Assembly: GCF_001649575.2 (NCBI RefSeq)
Contig: NC_051430.1
Coordinates: forward strand, 33,303,657-33,367,656
Direction of reading: 5' to 3'
DNA from: Kryptolebias marmoratus
Taxonomy: Eukaryota > Chordata > Actinopteri > Cyprinodontiformes > Rivulidae
Length of the DNA: 64,000 nucleotides
Shown here: piece by piece, positions 48,780 to 60,570 of the stretch
Numbering within the stretch: position 1 is the first letter of the stretch
Layout: every line of letters starts with the position of its first letter
The notes under the pieces: generated by a model
Told to the model about the DNA's origin: nothing
Database searches by the model: none
The model's input: only the letters and a program-made list of their open reading frames with translations
Made by a program: the position numbers and the translations under genes

Positions 48780-49196
48780 AGGTTTGTGGAGGATTTGGAC
48801 CTTGAATGACGAATACAGGGAGTTAAAAAGTAAAACTAATTTCATTTGGCAGCAGAAACTAAAAACAAAAACACAAGGATGGCGGCATGAGGAAAACTCC
48901 TGTATTCCTGCAACAATGAACCAGTGAGGAACAGCTTATATGGACTGAGGGGAATGAGCGAGTGAACACAGGTGACAGATTACTAATCAGCAACAGGTGT
49001 AGACGGTAAAGTTAGGCTGGGATGGAAAACTACTGAGGGAGAGTGAGTGCACAGGGAGCAGACTACACAACACGACACAACAGGGAATGAACAAAAACAC
49101 ATGGATCACAAAAATCAAAACTATAGAAAGACGAGAAAACAAATAAACCCAATACAAAAATAACTAAAAACACCTCAAAATACTCAAATCCTAACA
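48780..49196 (-). mobile_element. LTR-like sequence, minus orientation
   Basis: Ends CTCAAATCCTAACA on the plus strand, with GCAACAGGTGTAGAC and AACACAGGTGACAG internal words similar to the other LTRs. The left end is not defined. Confidence 0.5.
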
Positions 49197-49499
49197 CTGA
49201 AATAGTAGACTGAAGTTTGCAACAAATGTTCTTGCACAAATTAAAAGGTTTGAGCAACTAAAACTGTGAAATATACTGTACAAGCTATTTGTGTTTTCAT
49301 GAAATACTACAACCCAGAAACCACGTTTACTTTCAAATACCATCAGTGCTGCATATTATATTATTTACTAGCATGTTGTATTCATGTATCACAACTCTTA
49401 ATTAACAGTTAATTAAGATTGCTACCTTTTTATCTTTATTGTGTTTGCGGTTTTTGTCTTGTTTAAATTAGACTGGTTTGCCGTGGTGATCTGATTTGC

Positions 49500-50345
49500 T
49501 GACTTACTCAAATGTCAGACTTTTCCATGAAAACCGTTTTGGTTAATGACAGCAGGGTGAGCCAACTGCTACAGCTATCCAACCTCCTATTAGCACCGTT
49601 TATTTTCTCTGCTTATCTCCCTCTAAGTTTATTCACAGACACCCACACACAAACCAATATTTCTTTCCATCCTTCGCACCGCTCCCCCACTTACTGTGCT
49701 GTTCCTAATTAACCGTAAATGAGCAAATATTTTCCCAGTGTTGGCCAGGTTGCTTCCCCATTTATTTAAACTGGCTCTTTATGTCGTCCTCTGATTAGTG
49801 GAGGAGAATCAATTATTCAATTCGCAAACATGAGGCACAGGAGCTGGAGGTACACAACAAGCTACTCATTTAATTCCAAGGACACTAATTAGCTACAAAG
49901 CAAGCAATAACTTTCCTCCTCTTTTTTCCCCTCTCTCCCCTTCTCTCCTAATTATTGCGCATACAGGACACATAGCAAGCAAAGGAAGAAGAATCTTGTG
50001 GTTGGAGTCTTGGGAACAAAAAAAGCCAAAGGGGTGTGGCTGGTCAATCTTTGCTGGTTTTTTTGCCTCATTCTCTGTAGTTAGTTGGGTCAAGAAGGAG
50101 AAACAGTCAGGAGGGAGCTTATTTGCTGATATGTAGATCATTGTGCATAAGTATTCAGGAAATGACCCAAGGGAATTTATGGATGTGTCAAGCTGAGGCA
50201 GCTTACTTTTGTTGTCTGCAATCAAACAGCAGGCAATTATCCGAATTATTGACAGTAGATTTCTCATTTCAGCTGCAAATTAAGACTATCAATAAAGCTT
50301 TCTGATGCAAAAGTGACTAATTAACCAACTGAATGAAGCTCTGAA
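49500..50345. promoter_or_regulatory. Candidate conserved regulatory block with homeodomain motifs
   Basis: About 850 bases free of recognisable transposons. Motifs include CCTAATTAACC, CACTAATTAGC, CTCCTAATTATTG and GACTAATTAACC plus polypyrimidine tracts. Located about 38 kb upstream of the lmo3 exon. A role as an lmo3 enhancer is inference. Confidence 0.4.

Positions 50346-50347
<2 letters not shown>

Positions 50348-50411
<64 letters not shown>
50348..50411. repeat. (TA)n microsatellite
   Basis: About 31 TA units. Confidence 0.98.
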
Positions 50412-50413
<2 letters not shown>

Positions 50414-50439
50414 ACCTCCAGTCGACTGCACATTGTGGA

Positions 50440-50525
50440 AACACAAGGGAACTAATTAGTCTAATTATCAAATCAGCTAATTAAAATTACACAGTTGCCT
50501 AATTAGTTCTTTGCTTCTCAACATT
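50440..50525. promoter_or_regulatory. Dense TAATT homeodomain-motif cluster
   Basis: Five TAATT/AATTA cores within about 70 bases: ACTAATTAG, CTAATTATC, GCTAATTAAAATTAC and CCTAATTAG. Function inferred from motif density. Confidence 0.4.
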
Positions 50526-51395
50526 CTCCTTCCCTTTCTTTTTTCTAAGCTGCCCTCTCACTTTGTAATTGACAGGTTGAAATTAAATATAAAATTTTTA
50601 GACAAAGCGTGGTAGGTGTGCACACACTGAAAGTTGTTATTATGCATGTGCATGTGGAAGGAACACAAGTAACTTCTGCTGAACGTTTCCTTCTCTGGAA
50701 TAATAGCAGCAGCAGGATTGATCTAGTCCCGGAATTGTTTGTGTTATTGTTGTTTTGGTTGAAGACTAATAAAGAGGGATGTCGGGGTAATACGAGGTTA
50801 ATATGGCTTCTGTTTCTAGATATTTGTATTCTAAGCCTATAGTAGGACAACTAAGGGATAGCTCAGGAGACCCAAGCCAATCCTAACTCCAGGGATTTCA
50901 GATAAGACCATTGCTTTCTTTGGGGACACCTCTACAATTGATTTACTTTTGGAGACAACCCGATTAAAAATGGCAATCACCAGAAATGAGGGGAAGGTCT
51001 TCACACAACATACACATAAATGAATTGCTTAACAAACTGCAAAATAAACGGACAAAAACAAAATGACTTGCAGTCACTCGCCAAGTCTTTCTCTTTATTT
51101 TGGTATCAATTAAAGCTTGAAAACAACTAGGACCTTCACACCTTGGGGTTGAATAGAACAACTAACCACAGTAATCTTGTAAGACAAAAGAAATACAGTT
51201 TGTTAACAAATGATCAACATTCATTTTTCATATTTCATTAGGTTAGTTATCAAAGAAACATCTTATTTCAGCAATGAATTAAGGTTTTTTTCAGAAGCCT
51301 TAGGAAAGCATGTAAACAATCTGTAAATAACTGATTAAAAAGGTCCGCAAGTGTCCCAAAACAATCAGGATTCACTTAGGTGAGAATAAAGTTTT
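50526..51395. other. Non-coding, nothing firm
   Basis: No gene or repeat identified. Confidence 0.35.
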
Positions 51396-51399
51396 CAGA

Positions 51400-51886
51400 G
51401 AACAGTTGGTGAAAAATGAAGCCTAGGCGTAAATTCAGACTGGAAGACCTGCTTCAGCCTCACCTGCATCTAATCGCTGCGTCGAGCACCTCCACTCCAG
51501 CCCATCAGCATCCGACCGCGCCTCCAGCGTATCCAATCAGCATCCAACTGCGCCTGCAGCGTATCCAATCGGCGAGCAAGCCTTCGTTTAAAAGGACCTC
51601 CATCATGGCCCCATCCGTTCGCCGGATGAACTTCAGCCCACCTCCACCCCCAGTTTCCCAGCTCCCTCAAGCTTCCTTCCCCTCTTCGACCTCCACCACC
51701 AGTGTCCGGCCCGGGGAAGACGCCTCTAATGCTCAACCTGAGCTTCTCCTCGAAGCGCATTGCTATTGTCGACACTCGCGTCTTCCGCCGAGGTCCGAGC
51801 GCCAAATATCTTATGTCATTCATGTCAAATAAAACCATTTAATTGCAGCTTCTCTTTGTCGTGAGTCTCTCCAGGTTGAAATGACA
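51400..51886 (+). mobile_element. Solo LTR (family shared with 38465)
   Basis: TATA-like GTTTAAAAGG at 51587, polyadenylation-like AAATAAAAC at 51827 and end GAAATGACA. The 138-codon frame at 51416-51832 lies wholly in the LTR and has no domain. The start is not precise. Confidence 0.6.
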
Positions 51887-52262
51887 GTAAGTCAGAAGTC
51901 ATGAAAAAGTATGCTACTATATATTCCCCAACTGGGATTCAAGGCAAGTTGAAAGGCCTTTGAATCTGAACAAACAGGATCCAAGAGTTGAAAATGGAAA
52001 CTTTGTATGCACCTTGGTATCCACTGAAGAAAAAGGAAATAGTAATCACAAGAGAATGATTGGTTTGCAGAAACAAAATTATCCAGTTTGGAAGCAAACA
52101 GGAAGTGATTGACACCTTGGTTTTCCAGGCAGGTGTCATAATGAAGGGTATCCAGGTGTTGGCACGGTTGAGTGGAGAAGGTGGAGTATCACCAGTGGAT
52201 ACTTCTAGCTAGAAGAGGAACCAGGATGATGGAAGTCCTGATGTCATCAGAAGGGACACCCA

Positions 52263-53049
52263 TGTTAGGATTCCGGGGTCATGTTAATGTTTTTTTTGTC
52301 ACTAACCAGTGACGGGTAGTGAGGCGGTGCAGCCTTTGCAGCTGTGGCTCGTCATGGAAATGAGTTGGAGCGGATACCTAAGGCTGGGTTGCTCCACTTG
52401 TCTTCATGGGACCGTTGAGTGTCACTGGTCACAGTCCAGCTCCTGCAAATTCGTGTCAGCAGTAAATAACCCCAACTTTCCTTGAGAATTAATACCAATG
52501 TTTCTCTATGCAGAACCGGCTCCTTCCGGGTTAAGCTTCATGTGATCAAACACACTTCATCTCCAACTTACTACAACTTTCTTGATCATTTTCTCCAACA
52601 GCTCAGCTGCCCAAGATCCTGCCCGCTCTCCGCCGCCGCCAGAACCGCTGCCACCACTCCTCCTAGCTTTTCAACCACGCTCGGAAATACGCTTCGCCTG
52701 TCTGGTTCATTCGGGAGCGCAAGTGCAGTCAGAACATTCTAGTTTAAACCTACCTGTTGGCTAACATACTAACAAGATCTAATCTCTGGATCTTCTACAA
52801 TCTTCTCTCACGTCGGAACTTTGGTCAGTCCTCCTTAAGCAAGACACAAATAAGCCACTTATCCTCAAGTTTTATCTGAATCATTAATTCTTAGAATTCT
52901 ACCACCTCAAACCTGCTCCATCTTTCCTCCACAGTATCACCCCGTCCCAAACTCCCTGTTAATCCCTGTACATAAAAATATTTGAGTCCTTCTCTATAAT
53001 AATAATGATTTCTCTCTCTGTCTGGGTTCAAATAGAGAACAACATGACA
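52263..53049 (+). mobile_element. Solo LTR with perfect 5-bp duplication
   Basis: TGTTAGGATTCCGGGG at the start and AACATGACA at the end; flanks ACCCA on both sides (52258-52262, 53050-53054). 787 bp, no internal genes, so formed by LTR-LTR recombination. Confidence 0.88.
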
Positions 53050-53059
53050 ACCCAGGGTT

Positions 53060-53985
53060 GGATCGGTACAAGGCATGGCAGGTCCAGATGTCACCAGATT
53101 GCAGGCAGTTGTAGTGTGCAAAATTGGACTGGTTATTACTGATGCATCTCCTAAGTTTTGAGAATCAAAGAAGAAAAAGTGAAGAGGACAGAGCCTGAAG
53201 TACCAAGTTTGTAAAGGATTCACAAACATTTTTTTATGATTATTTCATTTTTCAAAAATGCAGTTCCACCGAAAGTTTCAACTGTACATTTAAAATGTCT
53301 GAACGATGATTGTTACAATAAGTTTTCTTAAATAGTGATTCTCAATTTGGTGGAATTGCTGTAATTTTACACACTTGGAGGCGAAGAGAAACAATTTCAC
53401 TGGTAAATTTCCAAAATAGATCTTGTAAAAGCCGTACTGTAATTATTAACAATGTATGTAGCAATGAGTTAACTAACAATCAAAATCAGAACCTTTGTGG
53501 GGGTTTTCCTTTTATAAACAAAAGGCTACAATCAAATTTGTCTGTGTCTGTAAGTTGTTTTTAACAAAACAAAAGGTGTAGCACAAATCATCTTTTCTCT
53601 TAGTGTCTGTGTTCTGTCATCTCCAGCCCCACCTCCAACATTATGTTCATTCCTGTCTTTCTTCTAATCTTTTGCTTCCTCTTCACTCATCTTTGGATGT
53701 GCAGGGTCCCACCCTTAATGAAGTCTACTGGGGTTTAAAGTGTTGAATCTTGTTTAAAGCTCATCTCAGCACATTTAAAAGCACTGTGAGAATGTGCATC
53801 GTAATCAGGACACGGCCATTTGAGGTTGAGCTATATTGGCCACTAAGACCATTTCAGACTTGCTTCTTTCACAGTTGGATATTTGTCTGCACATATGCTT
53901 GGAAATGTGGGTTTAGAGCAGATGTGGGTTAAGAAGAAAGAGCAAAATACAATTTGCCCGTGTCTGTCTGTGTGTTTGTTTGGAG
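53060..53985. other. Non-coding, nothing recognised
   Basis: No gene or repeat identified. Confidence 0.35.
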
Positions 53986-53989
53986 AATT

Positions 53990-54960
53990 AGCAAAATATC
54001 TTATGAACCACTAGGCAGATTTCAGTGAAACTTTCAGAAAGTACTCATTATTTATACATCTACAACTGAAAAAAAAAGTGGAATTCTAGTCAAGATGCCC
54101 ACCACAGCCAAGTGACTTTAGCAAACATAAAAATGACTATAATTCAGCCTGTATTGATATTGAATCAAAATATTAAAATTAAATTGTTATGTAGTGAAGC
54201 TGAGAGCAGAAAGTAATCATTAAATGTACATTTAAAACTCGTTAACATTCTTCGATGACCACCACAGCTAATCAATCTTAGCCAACACAAAAGTGGCTAC
54301 ACCTGTCAGGTGGGGTGGAAAGTGAGGCGAACCCATTGCAGAAAAAATTAATTTGTTATAAATAAAAGAAAACCAAAAACAAAACACAAACCAAATCCAA
54401 AAATGAAGTAAACACAAGAGGCGAGACATGGGAGGAACCAGACAACATGTGAAAGCAACAACAGACCAGTGAGGAAGTGGAGGACAAGACCAGGTTTTAA
54501 AGGCAGAGGGTCATTAGGGGAAGTGGGCACAGGTGAGTGATAACAAACCCTGGGGCGGGTGTAGATGGGCGTGCCAGGCAAACAAGTGATAAAACTGAGG
54601 AGAAATGAACGATGACGGGACTGCAAAGTCACAAGGAGCAAAAACTGAACGAAAACAAGGCTAAACATAAAGACAACCAAATAACCAAAGAAACAATAAA
54701 CCCAAACTAAAACATGATTCAGAAACACGAAAAACAACAATAACCCTAAATCCTGACAATACCTCAATGTATTTTTTAGACACGTAGTTAAAATCTTGAG
54801 TGGTAGTAGTTGACAGTCAATCTCAACACATACTCCGAGCAATACATCTTCCAAAATCTCAAGAAATTGCACAAGACTGCACATAATGTCATTTACAGAT
54901 ATACAATAACTCTGTAATTTCTTTTAATAAGATAATCTTAGTTTAAAACTCTGGTGACAT
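53990..54960 (-). repeat. AGGAATGC repeat, minus orientation, split by an LTR
   Basis: ATTAGCAAAATATCTTATGAAC, CAAGATGCCCACCACAGCC, then after the LTR CTCAAGAAATTGCAC and GCATTCCTTCACTGAATGC. Two partial tail units are present (54000-54130, 54240-54303). Confidence 0.8.
54304..54758 (-). mobile_element. Solo LTR inside the AGGAATGC repeat
   Basis: TGTCAGGTGGGGTGG to AAATCCTGACA on the plus strand, 455 bp, with near-duplicated flanks ACACC/ATACC. The same family as 8272 and 48133. The 178-codon minus frame is a shadow. Confidence 0.8.
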
Positions 54961-55975
54961 GCATTCCTTCACTGAATGCTCGGTCTTTATTTTTAACTGT
55001 ATGCTTATTTTGTATAAACTTTTTTGCTCCTCAAACAAAAAATAAATACATTTTATTCAAATGTTTTTTCAGACTACCGGTACATAGAATACTTAGCCAA
55101 GTCCTCCTCATTCTTCTGGTCATTGTGAACATCAACATGTATTTCTGCTCCAACAGTTGAGCTCTATTTTCCCCTGCAGAATGCTCCAACAGTGTAACAG
55201 CTCTATAGGAGAGTAATAAGGACCCAGCACTTGTTACTGCCTCTCCATTCTCTGCTTACTATGACATTTCAAATAGACATTTTCAGCACATATAATAGCT
55301 TAGTGGCAGGGCTGCAAGCCAGGACTGTAATGAAAGCTATTTTAATGCTTGCAAAGTGGCAAGATCAAAATCGAATAAGGGGAGCTCCCCCTCTTTTTGC
55401 TGTTAAACCCATCTGGATTTATTCTCCCAGAACTCTGCAGAAGGAAAATCTGGATGATTTCACCATCTCAACACACCAACTACAGAAATTGCAATTTATG
55501 TGAAAATGCACTGTGACTGTTGAGAGCTGAACGACTTTGCTGGATTTTGCTGATGAAACTGAGACCGAGTTAAGTTAAAACAAAAAGCTAAATAGAGCAG
55601 AATGGTAGTTAAAAGACAAAAGTTGCAAAAAAGCTCATCCAAGGAGTTTGCAATAGGTAAAGATCCTCGAATGAGAAGTGAAACAGAATAGATGTCCAGT
55701 TGTCTCAAATCTTAAAAACAGCTTGGATCCAACAGTGCAAAAGATTTTTAGGCAAATATCTTTAAACTATGGCAAAAATTTTAGAGAAGGCTGTTGCTGT
55801 CCAAATAACTTCCTACGTGAAGAAATTTGGGATCCATAATCATTTCCAATTGGTTCATGCAACCCTATCAGACATACAATAGAATAGAATAAAACAAAGT
55901 AAGAGTAAAGTGTCTACAGTGCCTGAAATAGCAGCTGGTTATTGGTTATGTGCAGTGAGTAGATGTAATCTAACT
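54961..55975. other. Non-coding, nothing recognised
   Basis: No gene. The 90-codon frame at 55231 has no domain. Confidence 0.35.
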
Positions 55976-55978
55976 CTG

Positions 55979-56188
55979 CACATTTCCAATCCTGGTCCTC
56001 AGGGCCACCATCCTGCATGTTTTACTTGTTCCTCTGCTCCAACACACCTGATGTGAATCAGTGGGTGATTAACAGGCTTCTGCAGAACATGAAGAGGTGA
56101 TTTAACCTCTGAATCAGGTGTGTTGGAGCAGAGAAACAAGGAAAACATGCAGGATGGTGGCCCTGAGGACCAGGATTGGAGACCCTTG
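55979..56188. mobile_element. hAT palindromic MITE
   Basis: TTTCCAATCCTGGTCC to GGACCAGGATTGGAGACCC, same inverted arms as 46815 and 62763. Tips altered; no clean duplication. Confidence 0.8.
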
Positions 56189-56239
56189 GCCTAAAGTTTC
56201 CAGGGAAATTATGATGTCAGCAGAATACACAGTTAATCA

Positions 56240-57065
56240 TAACATCCTGATAAACTGACTGAGGGATCTGGTTGGACAAATCTAGTCAATCTAGGGCTAC
56301 ATTCTTTCCTCACTGGTGAAGAAAACCCCCAAGACTCCTGAACTCCTCCACTTAAGGCAGCACCTCACTTCCAACCAGGAGAGTGCAGTCCACCCTTTTT
56401 ATACTGAGGACCATAGCCTCAGATTTGGTGATGCCGAGCTTCTTCTCAGCTGCGTCATACTTGGCTGCAAACCACTCCAGTTAGACTAGTGATCATGGCG
56501 CAGTGATGCACACAGGACCGCATCATCTGCAAATAACAGGGACGGAATCCTGAGGCCACCAAACCAGACCTCTTCAGCCCTCTGGCTGCACTGAGAAATT
56601 CTGTCTTCAACAGTTATAAACATTATCAGTGACAACAGGCAGCCCTGGTGGAGTCTGATTTTCACCTTGACGAGGTCTGACTTACTGCTGTCAACTCAAA
56701 GTAGACTCTTCCACCATTTATATAAGGACTAAATGGCTCCTACTCACAGGGCACCCCCCACACGGTACCCCAGGGAACAAGGCTTAATGCCTTGTCCAAG
56801 TTCAATAACATATGGAGACTGCTTGGGCAAACTCCCATACCTCCTCAAGAACCATAGTGAGGGTAAAGAGCAGGTCTCACGACTGAGTCAGAACCCATTG
56901 TTTCTCCCAAACATTGCAGTATACAGAACTTCCTGGATGATATTAAAGTGCATGGAGACTCCGAGGAACATCATGATGAACATCTACAAGGGGTTCTCTA
57001 GGGCCAACAGATCAACTTCATCAAAAGCTCATTTTGTCAGTCAAGCATTACATTCCTGGGTCATG
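56240..57065 (-). mobile_element. Non-LTR retrotransposon reverse-transcriptase fragment
   Basis: Minus translation holds LLFADDAVLCAS (56500-56535), the polymerase catalytic FADD box, followed by SEAMV-like and VGSEVLP pieces in shifted frames. Dead. Clade not assigned. Confidence 0.72.
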
Positions 57066-57069
57066 CCAT

Positions 57070-57260
57070 CTCTAAGGATTCAAAATTGCCTCGTTTTGAA
57101 AATAAAATAAAAGTTTAATTTCTTAATTTTACCATTACATGTGTTCTATTCTGAATAAAATATGAGCTTATGAGGTTTTCTTATCATTAAATTCTGTTTT
57201 TTTAATTTACGTTTGACACAACATCTCAATTTTCTTTTGAATTGGGGTTGCATAATTCAT
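57070..57260. repeat. Dispersed repeat end
   Basis: GACACAACATCTCAATTTTC and TTTTGAATTGGGGTTGCAT are a common fish repeat terminus; family not assigned. Confidence 0.45.
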
Positions 57261-58515
57261 CAGTCTTTCTTTAATTGAGGCATTGTACTGCAAAACCTGA
57301 CAAGATCTGATCTGTTTAGGTTGTGGATTTGTTTTGAGATCTTCACTAAGATGCTTTGTTAGACATTTAAACATGATAATATCTGCTGCCCATGAGCAGC
57401 AGCAGCAATATTGACAGACTAGTGTGACAACTGTCATAAAGTTATGCTTGTCTGATCAAGTTAGTTCACCAAAACTAATGACTACAACAGTGCTGAAGGA
57501 CTGACACTGACTAATTAGCAAATTCATAACATATACCTTCTCTGAAAGCCTCTCTCCTGAGGCTGTTCTGAATAATTATGTAAACTGTTCAATCAAATGT
57601 CATTTACCAATCACAAGCGCTCGTTTTTTTACTGTGAGAAGTTCTTTGTGGGAGGAAACTTTTCCTCTTTATATAATAACCCTGTGCAGGAGACAAAGGT
57701 GGCATTCAGGAAACAGAAGCAGCAGTTGGATGATTGTGGCACTCATCACTCTTCATGTGCAAAACATTCATAATTTAATAACTTAAGAGCATCACAGCCA
57801 TCTTACGTCACTGTTTCAACAAAGTGTGTGCTTACCTATCACCTCTATTATTTGAGCATTTTCAGCTGAAGTTAAAATATACAGTTCAATGAGAATGTGG
57901 TATTCAGAGTGCAGGGAAATAACTTGTGTGTTTTAGAAAGTTTCTTAGTTCAAAAGTGGTGTCTCTTTCTATTTCCCATCAAAGTGTCAGTAAGATCTTT
58001 CATCCATACATCCGTCTTGTTCTTTACGTCTTTCTGGGATGCAGGGAGCTGGTTTCAGCAGTCACTGTGTGACATTTGAACCCGTCTGTAATTACAGGAG
58101 GTGCTCCTACATTTAAGCATTTTATTCAGAAAAACACTTTCTACCTCCTTCCACATCAGTATCATTCCAAAATGCAAAAAAAAGCCACGCTCTGTACAAG
58201 ACACTCAGGTAAATGAGATGAGTCTTTGAAAATACACCGCAGTTTAAAAGAGCTTTGAAATCTTTTTTGATGTCAGAGATGAATCAGCCGCTAATCAAGT
58301 GAGAACATGTGAAATAATCCTTCACATATAAAGTAGATATGTTTTGTCATTTCGTGTAATTGCAGAGATAATATAGATAACATGATCACCACATAATCTC
58401 CTATTTGATTAACACTTAATTTTTGCAATGTGGTTTGCAAATATTACCTGCATTTCCTGCCTAAAATTGTTCCAGTCTGCTTTTTCTCAAATCTCCCAAT
58501 AAACTCTGCCTCACA
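57261..58515. other. Non-coding, nothing recognised
   Basis: No gene or repeat identified. Confidence 0.35.
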
Positions 58516-58519
58516 AGAG

Positions 58520-58980
58520 AAGGATTAATATTTGCCAACAAGGAGTACCACCAGTCATCTCTCCTGCCTGATCTTGTGACTTTGGGCTATCTTCTGACAA
58601 CTCTGTGCTCATTTTCCTGCAAGTTCACCTGCAGAGAAAACCAACCTGAACCTCCCTCTTTGTCTCTCATTCACACTCTACTCACCTGTGTTTTCGCCCC
58701 TCGCGGTGCCTGCGGGTTCTTCAGTTCTCCTCACTCGGTTGGAGGATTCTTCCCCGGAGGAGATCCACTTGTTCTGCCCCTGCTTCTTCTGGATTTCCTG
58801 AGAGATTCTCAGATTATTCCTCCTTTACTGCCTCCTACTCACCGGACCCCAGTCAACAATGTGCTCCTCTCCCATCCTGAGCAGCAGACAGTCGATTGCA
58901 GAAAAGAACAACTCATTTTTACAGAAGGATGATGATAAGCAGCCATCTGCCTCAGCTGGCGTTTGAGACGACAAGAAAGA
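58520..58980. other. GC-richer block, possibly LTR-derived
   Basis: Codes a 118-codon frame (58576-58932) without domains. Composition resembles the CCT-rich LTRs at 36200 and 52600. No termini seen. Confidence 0.3.
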
Positions 58981-58984
58981 GACA

Positions 58985-59395
58985 TAAATACAGAGAGTAA
59001 AGAAGTCCAGAAGTAAGATTTTAAATTATGTTCTGAATTTGACAGGGAGCCAATACAGAGAAGCTTGGAAAGAAAAATTCCCCCCAACTCTTCAGAATTC
59101 TGTTGCTGCATTTTGGATCAACTGAAGACTTTTTAAAGAGTTTTTTTTTTGGACACCCAGATAATAAAGAATTACAGTAATCCAGCCTAGATGAGATAAA
59201 TGCATGGTCCAGTTTTTCTGCATCATTTTGGGACAAGATGTGTCTAATTTTAATGATATTATGTAGGTGGAGGAAAGCAGACCTGGTAACATTTTTAATT
59301 TTTACCATTTTTACCATTAGAACTGGTGGTGAAGTTAATGTCATCCAGAGGAAGTGAAAGGCTGCAACCTTTGTTCCTAAAATGCTCAGGTCCAA
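58985..59395 (-). mobile_element. L2-like LINE reverse-transcriptase C-terminal fragment
   Basis: Minus translation reads LSQNDAEKLDHAFISSRLDYC, then NSLLSGCPKK and SNRILKSW, the thumb region typical of L2 elements. Intact for about 100 codons with 5' and 3' truncation. Confidence 0.8.
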
Positions 59396-59619
59396 AACAC
59401 CACAACCCCCTTTTAGCTGCTGTTTTGCTAATTTTTGCTTCTGGTCTGCTTGTTTTGAACTTTAATAATTAAGTTAACAATTCATTCTTCAATAAACTTC
59501 AGCAAAGACACTAAGCACTTAGCATTCACGCTGGATTTCTGCAGAAAAGTCAATTTCTCTAGTTAACTCTACTTTCCTCAAATCGATCAAACGCCAGACA
59601 TCATTTTGCTGTTATGTTT

Positions 59620-59990
59620 TGACTTCCCCTGCCGAATCTAAAGCCCAGTTATTCTCTATGCTGTTTCATAATAATGCTGTTGCCCCCTGTGTCTTCACAT
59701 TAATGAATGAGGCGGTAAAATTAGCCTGGCCACTGCCTGTTAATAGGGCCTGTGAAAGCTGGAGAGGAACTGCAATTCTCGTTAGCAGAGCCAGCTATTA
59801 TTGATTGTAGCAGGCCACTGGGGGCTCTACCTGTGGTTGACTTTGTACTTGCACAGGAGTTGTAAGGGTGTGCTGAACAACAGGGACCACGTACATTTCA
59901 AACAAGGTCTACGAGAAGCCTATCAATTAGGCACTGAAGGTCAAGCAAACTCTCTTCTCCCACCCTCCACTTCTCTCCCCACTCCTCCCT
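59620..59990. promoter_or_regulatory. Candidate conserved non-coding element
   Basis: Repeat-free stretch with TTCATAATAATGCTG, GCCTGTTAATAGGGCC and CCAGCTATTATTGATTG. Looks like developmental enhancer sequence; conservation untested. Confidence 0.35.
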
Positions 59991-60059
59991 GATCTTGAGC
60001 TGGCGGTATCTTCTCTACTTTCTCCAAAAAAAAAAAAAAAAAAACATCTGAAGACTGCA

Positions 60060-60570
60060 TTCAATTAAATATTTCTCAGCTCCACCTGCTCCCTAAGTGA
60101 AAGGTCAACTAAGTCTGGGAGGCTAAAAAAAAAAAAACGGCTGAGCTTTTTCACTCCCCCTCCCCACAACAAAGCCTCCCCCAAGCAGGCTCTCTCATTC
60201 CTAATGATACCCACTGGTCAATGCCTAACTAGCAGTGATAGATACCCCCAGAAGCAAGACTGCAAACCAGAGCCAATCGATCAGGTTAAAAAAAAATACA
60301 TATAATGATAACCTGCAGACATAATGTCAAGCCCCTGCTCTGTCCCAATTGGTTGACATTCAGGTACTGCAGAGAGAGAGTTGGACAAACATCAAAAGAG
60401 AAGTATAACAGTAAGCTGTCTTGCTCTTTTGCACCCACTGAGATAGGTTAACCCTCTCACATGAACTCTAATTATCCACACTCTGGCCTGAGGGAGTCCC
60501 AACGGCATAATGTGCACTCCCAGTGACACATGCATTCAATAGCCATCAACATAAACACCATCTAATTGAG
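60060..60570. promoter_or_regulatory. Candidate conserved non-coding element
   Basis: Repeat-free with ACTCTAATTATCCAC, CATCTAATTGAG and CAATCGATCAGG. A poly-A run at 60026-60044 separates it from the preceding block. Inference only. Confidence 0.3.

Noticed and set aside
51416..51832. 138-codon plus frame, Pro/Ser-rich
   Set aside because: Lies wholly in an LTR with a TATA-like box and polyadenylation-like signal; no domain.
54348..54884. 178-codon minus frame with hydrophobic stretches
   Set aside because: Antisense of an LTR plus AGGAATGC repeat; apparent membrane segments come from T-rich composition.
56733..57110. 125-codon plus frame
   Set aside because: Antisense of the LINE reverse-transcriptase fragment.
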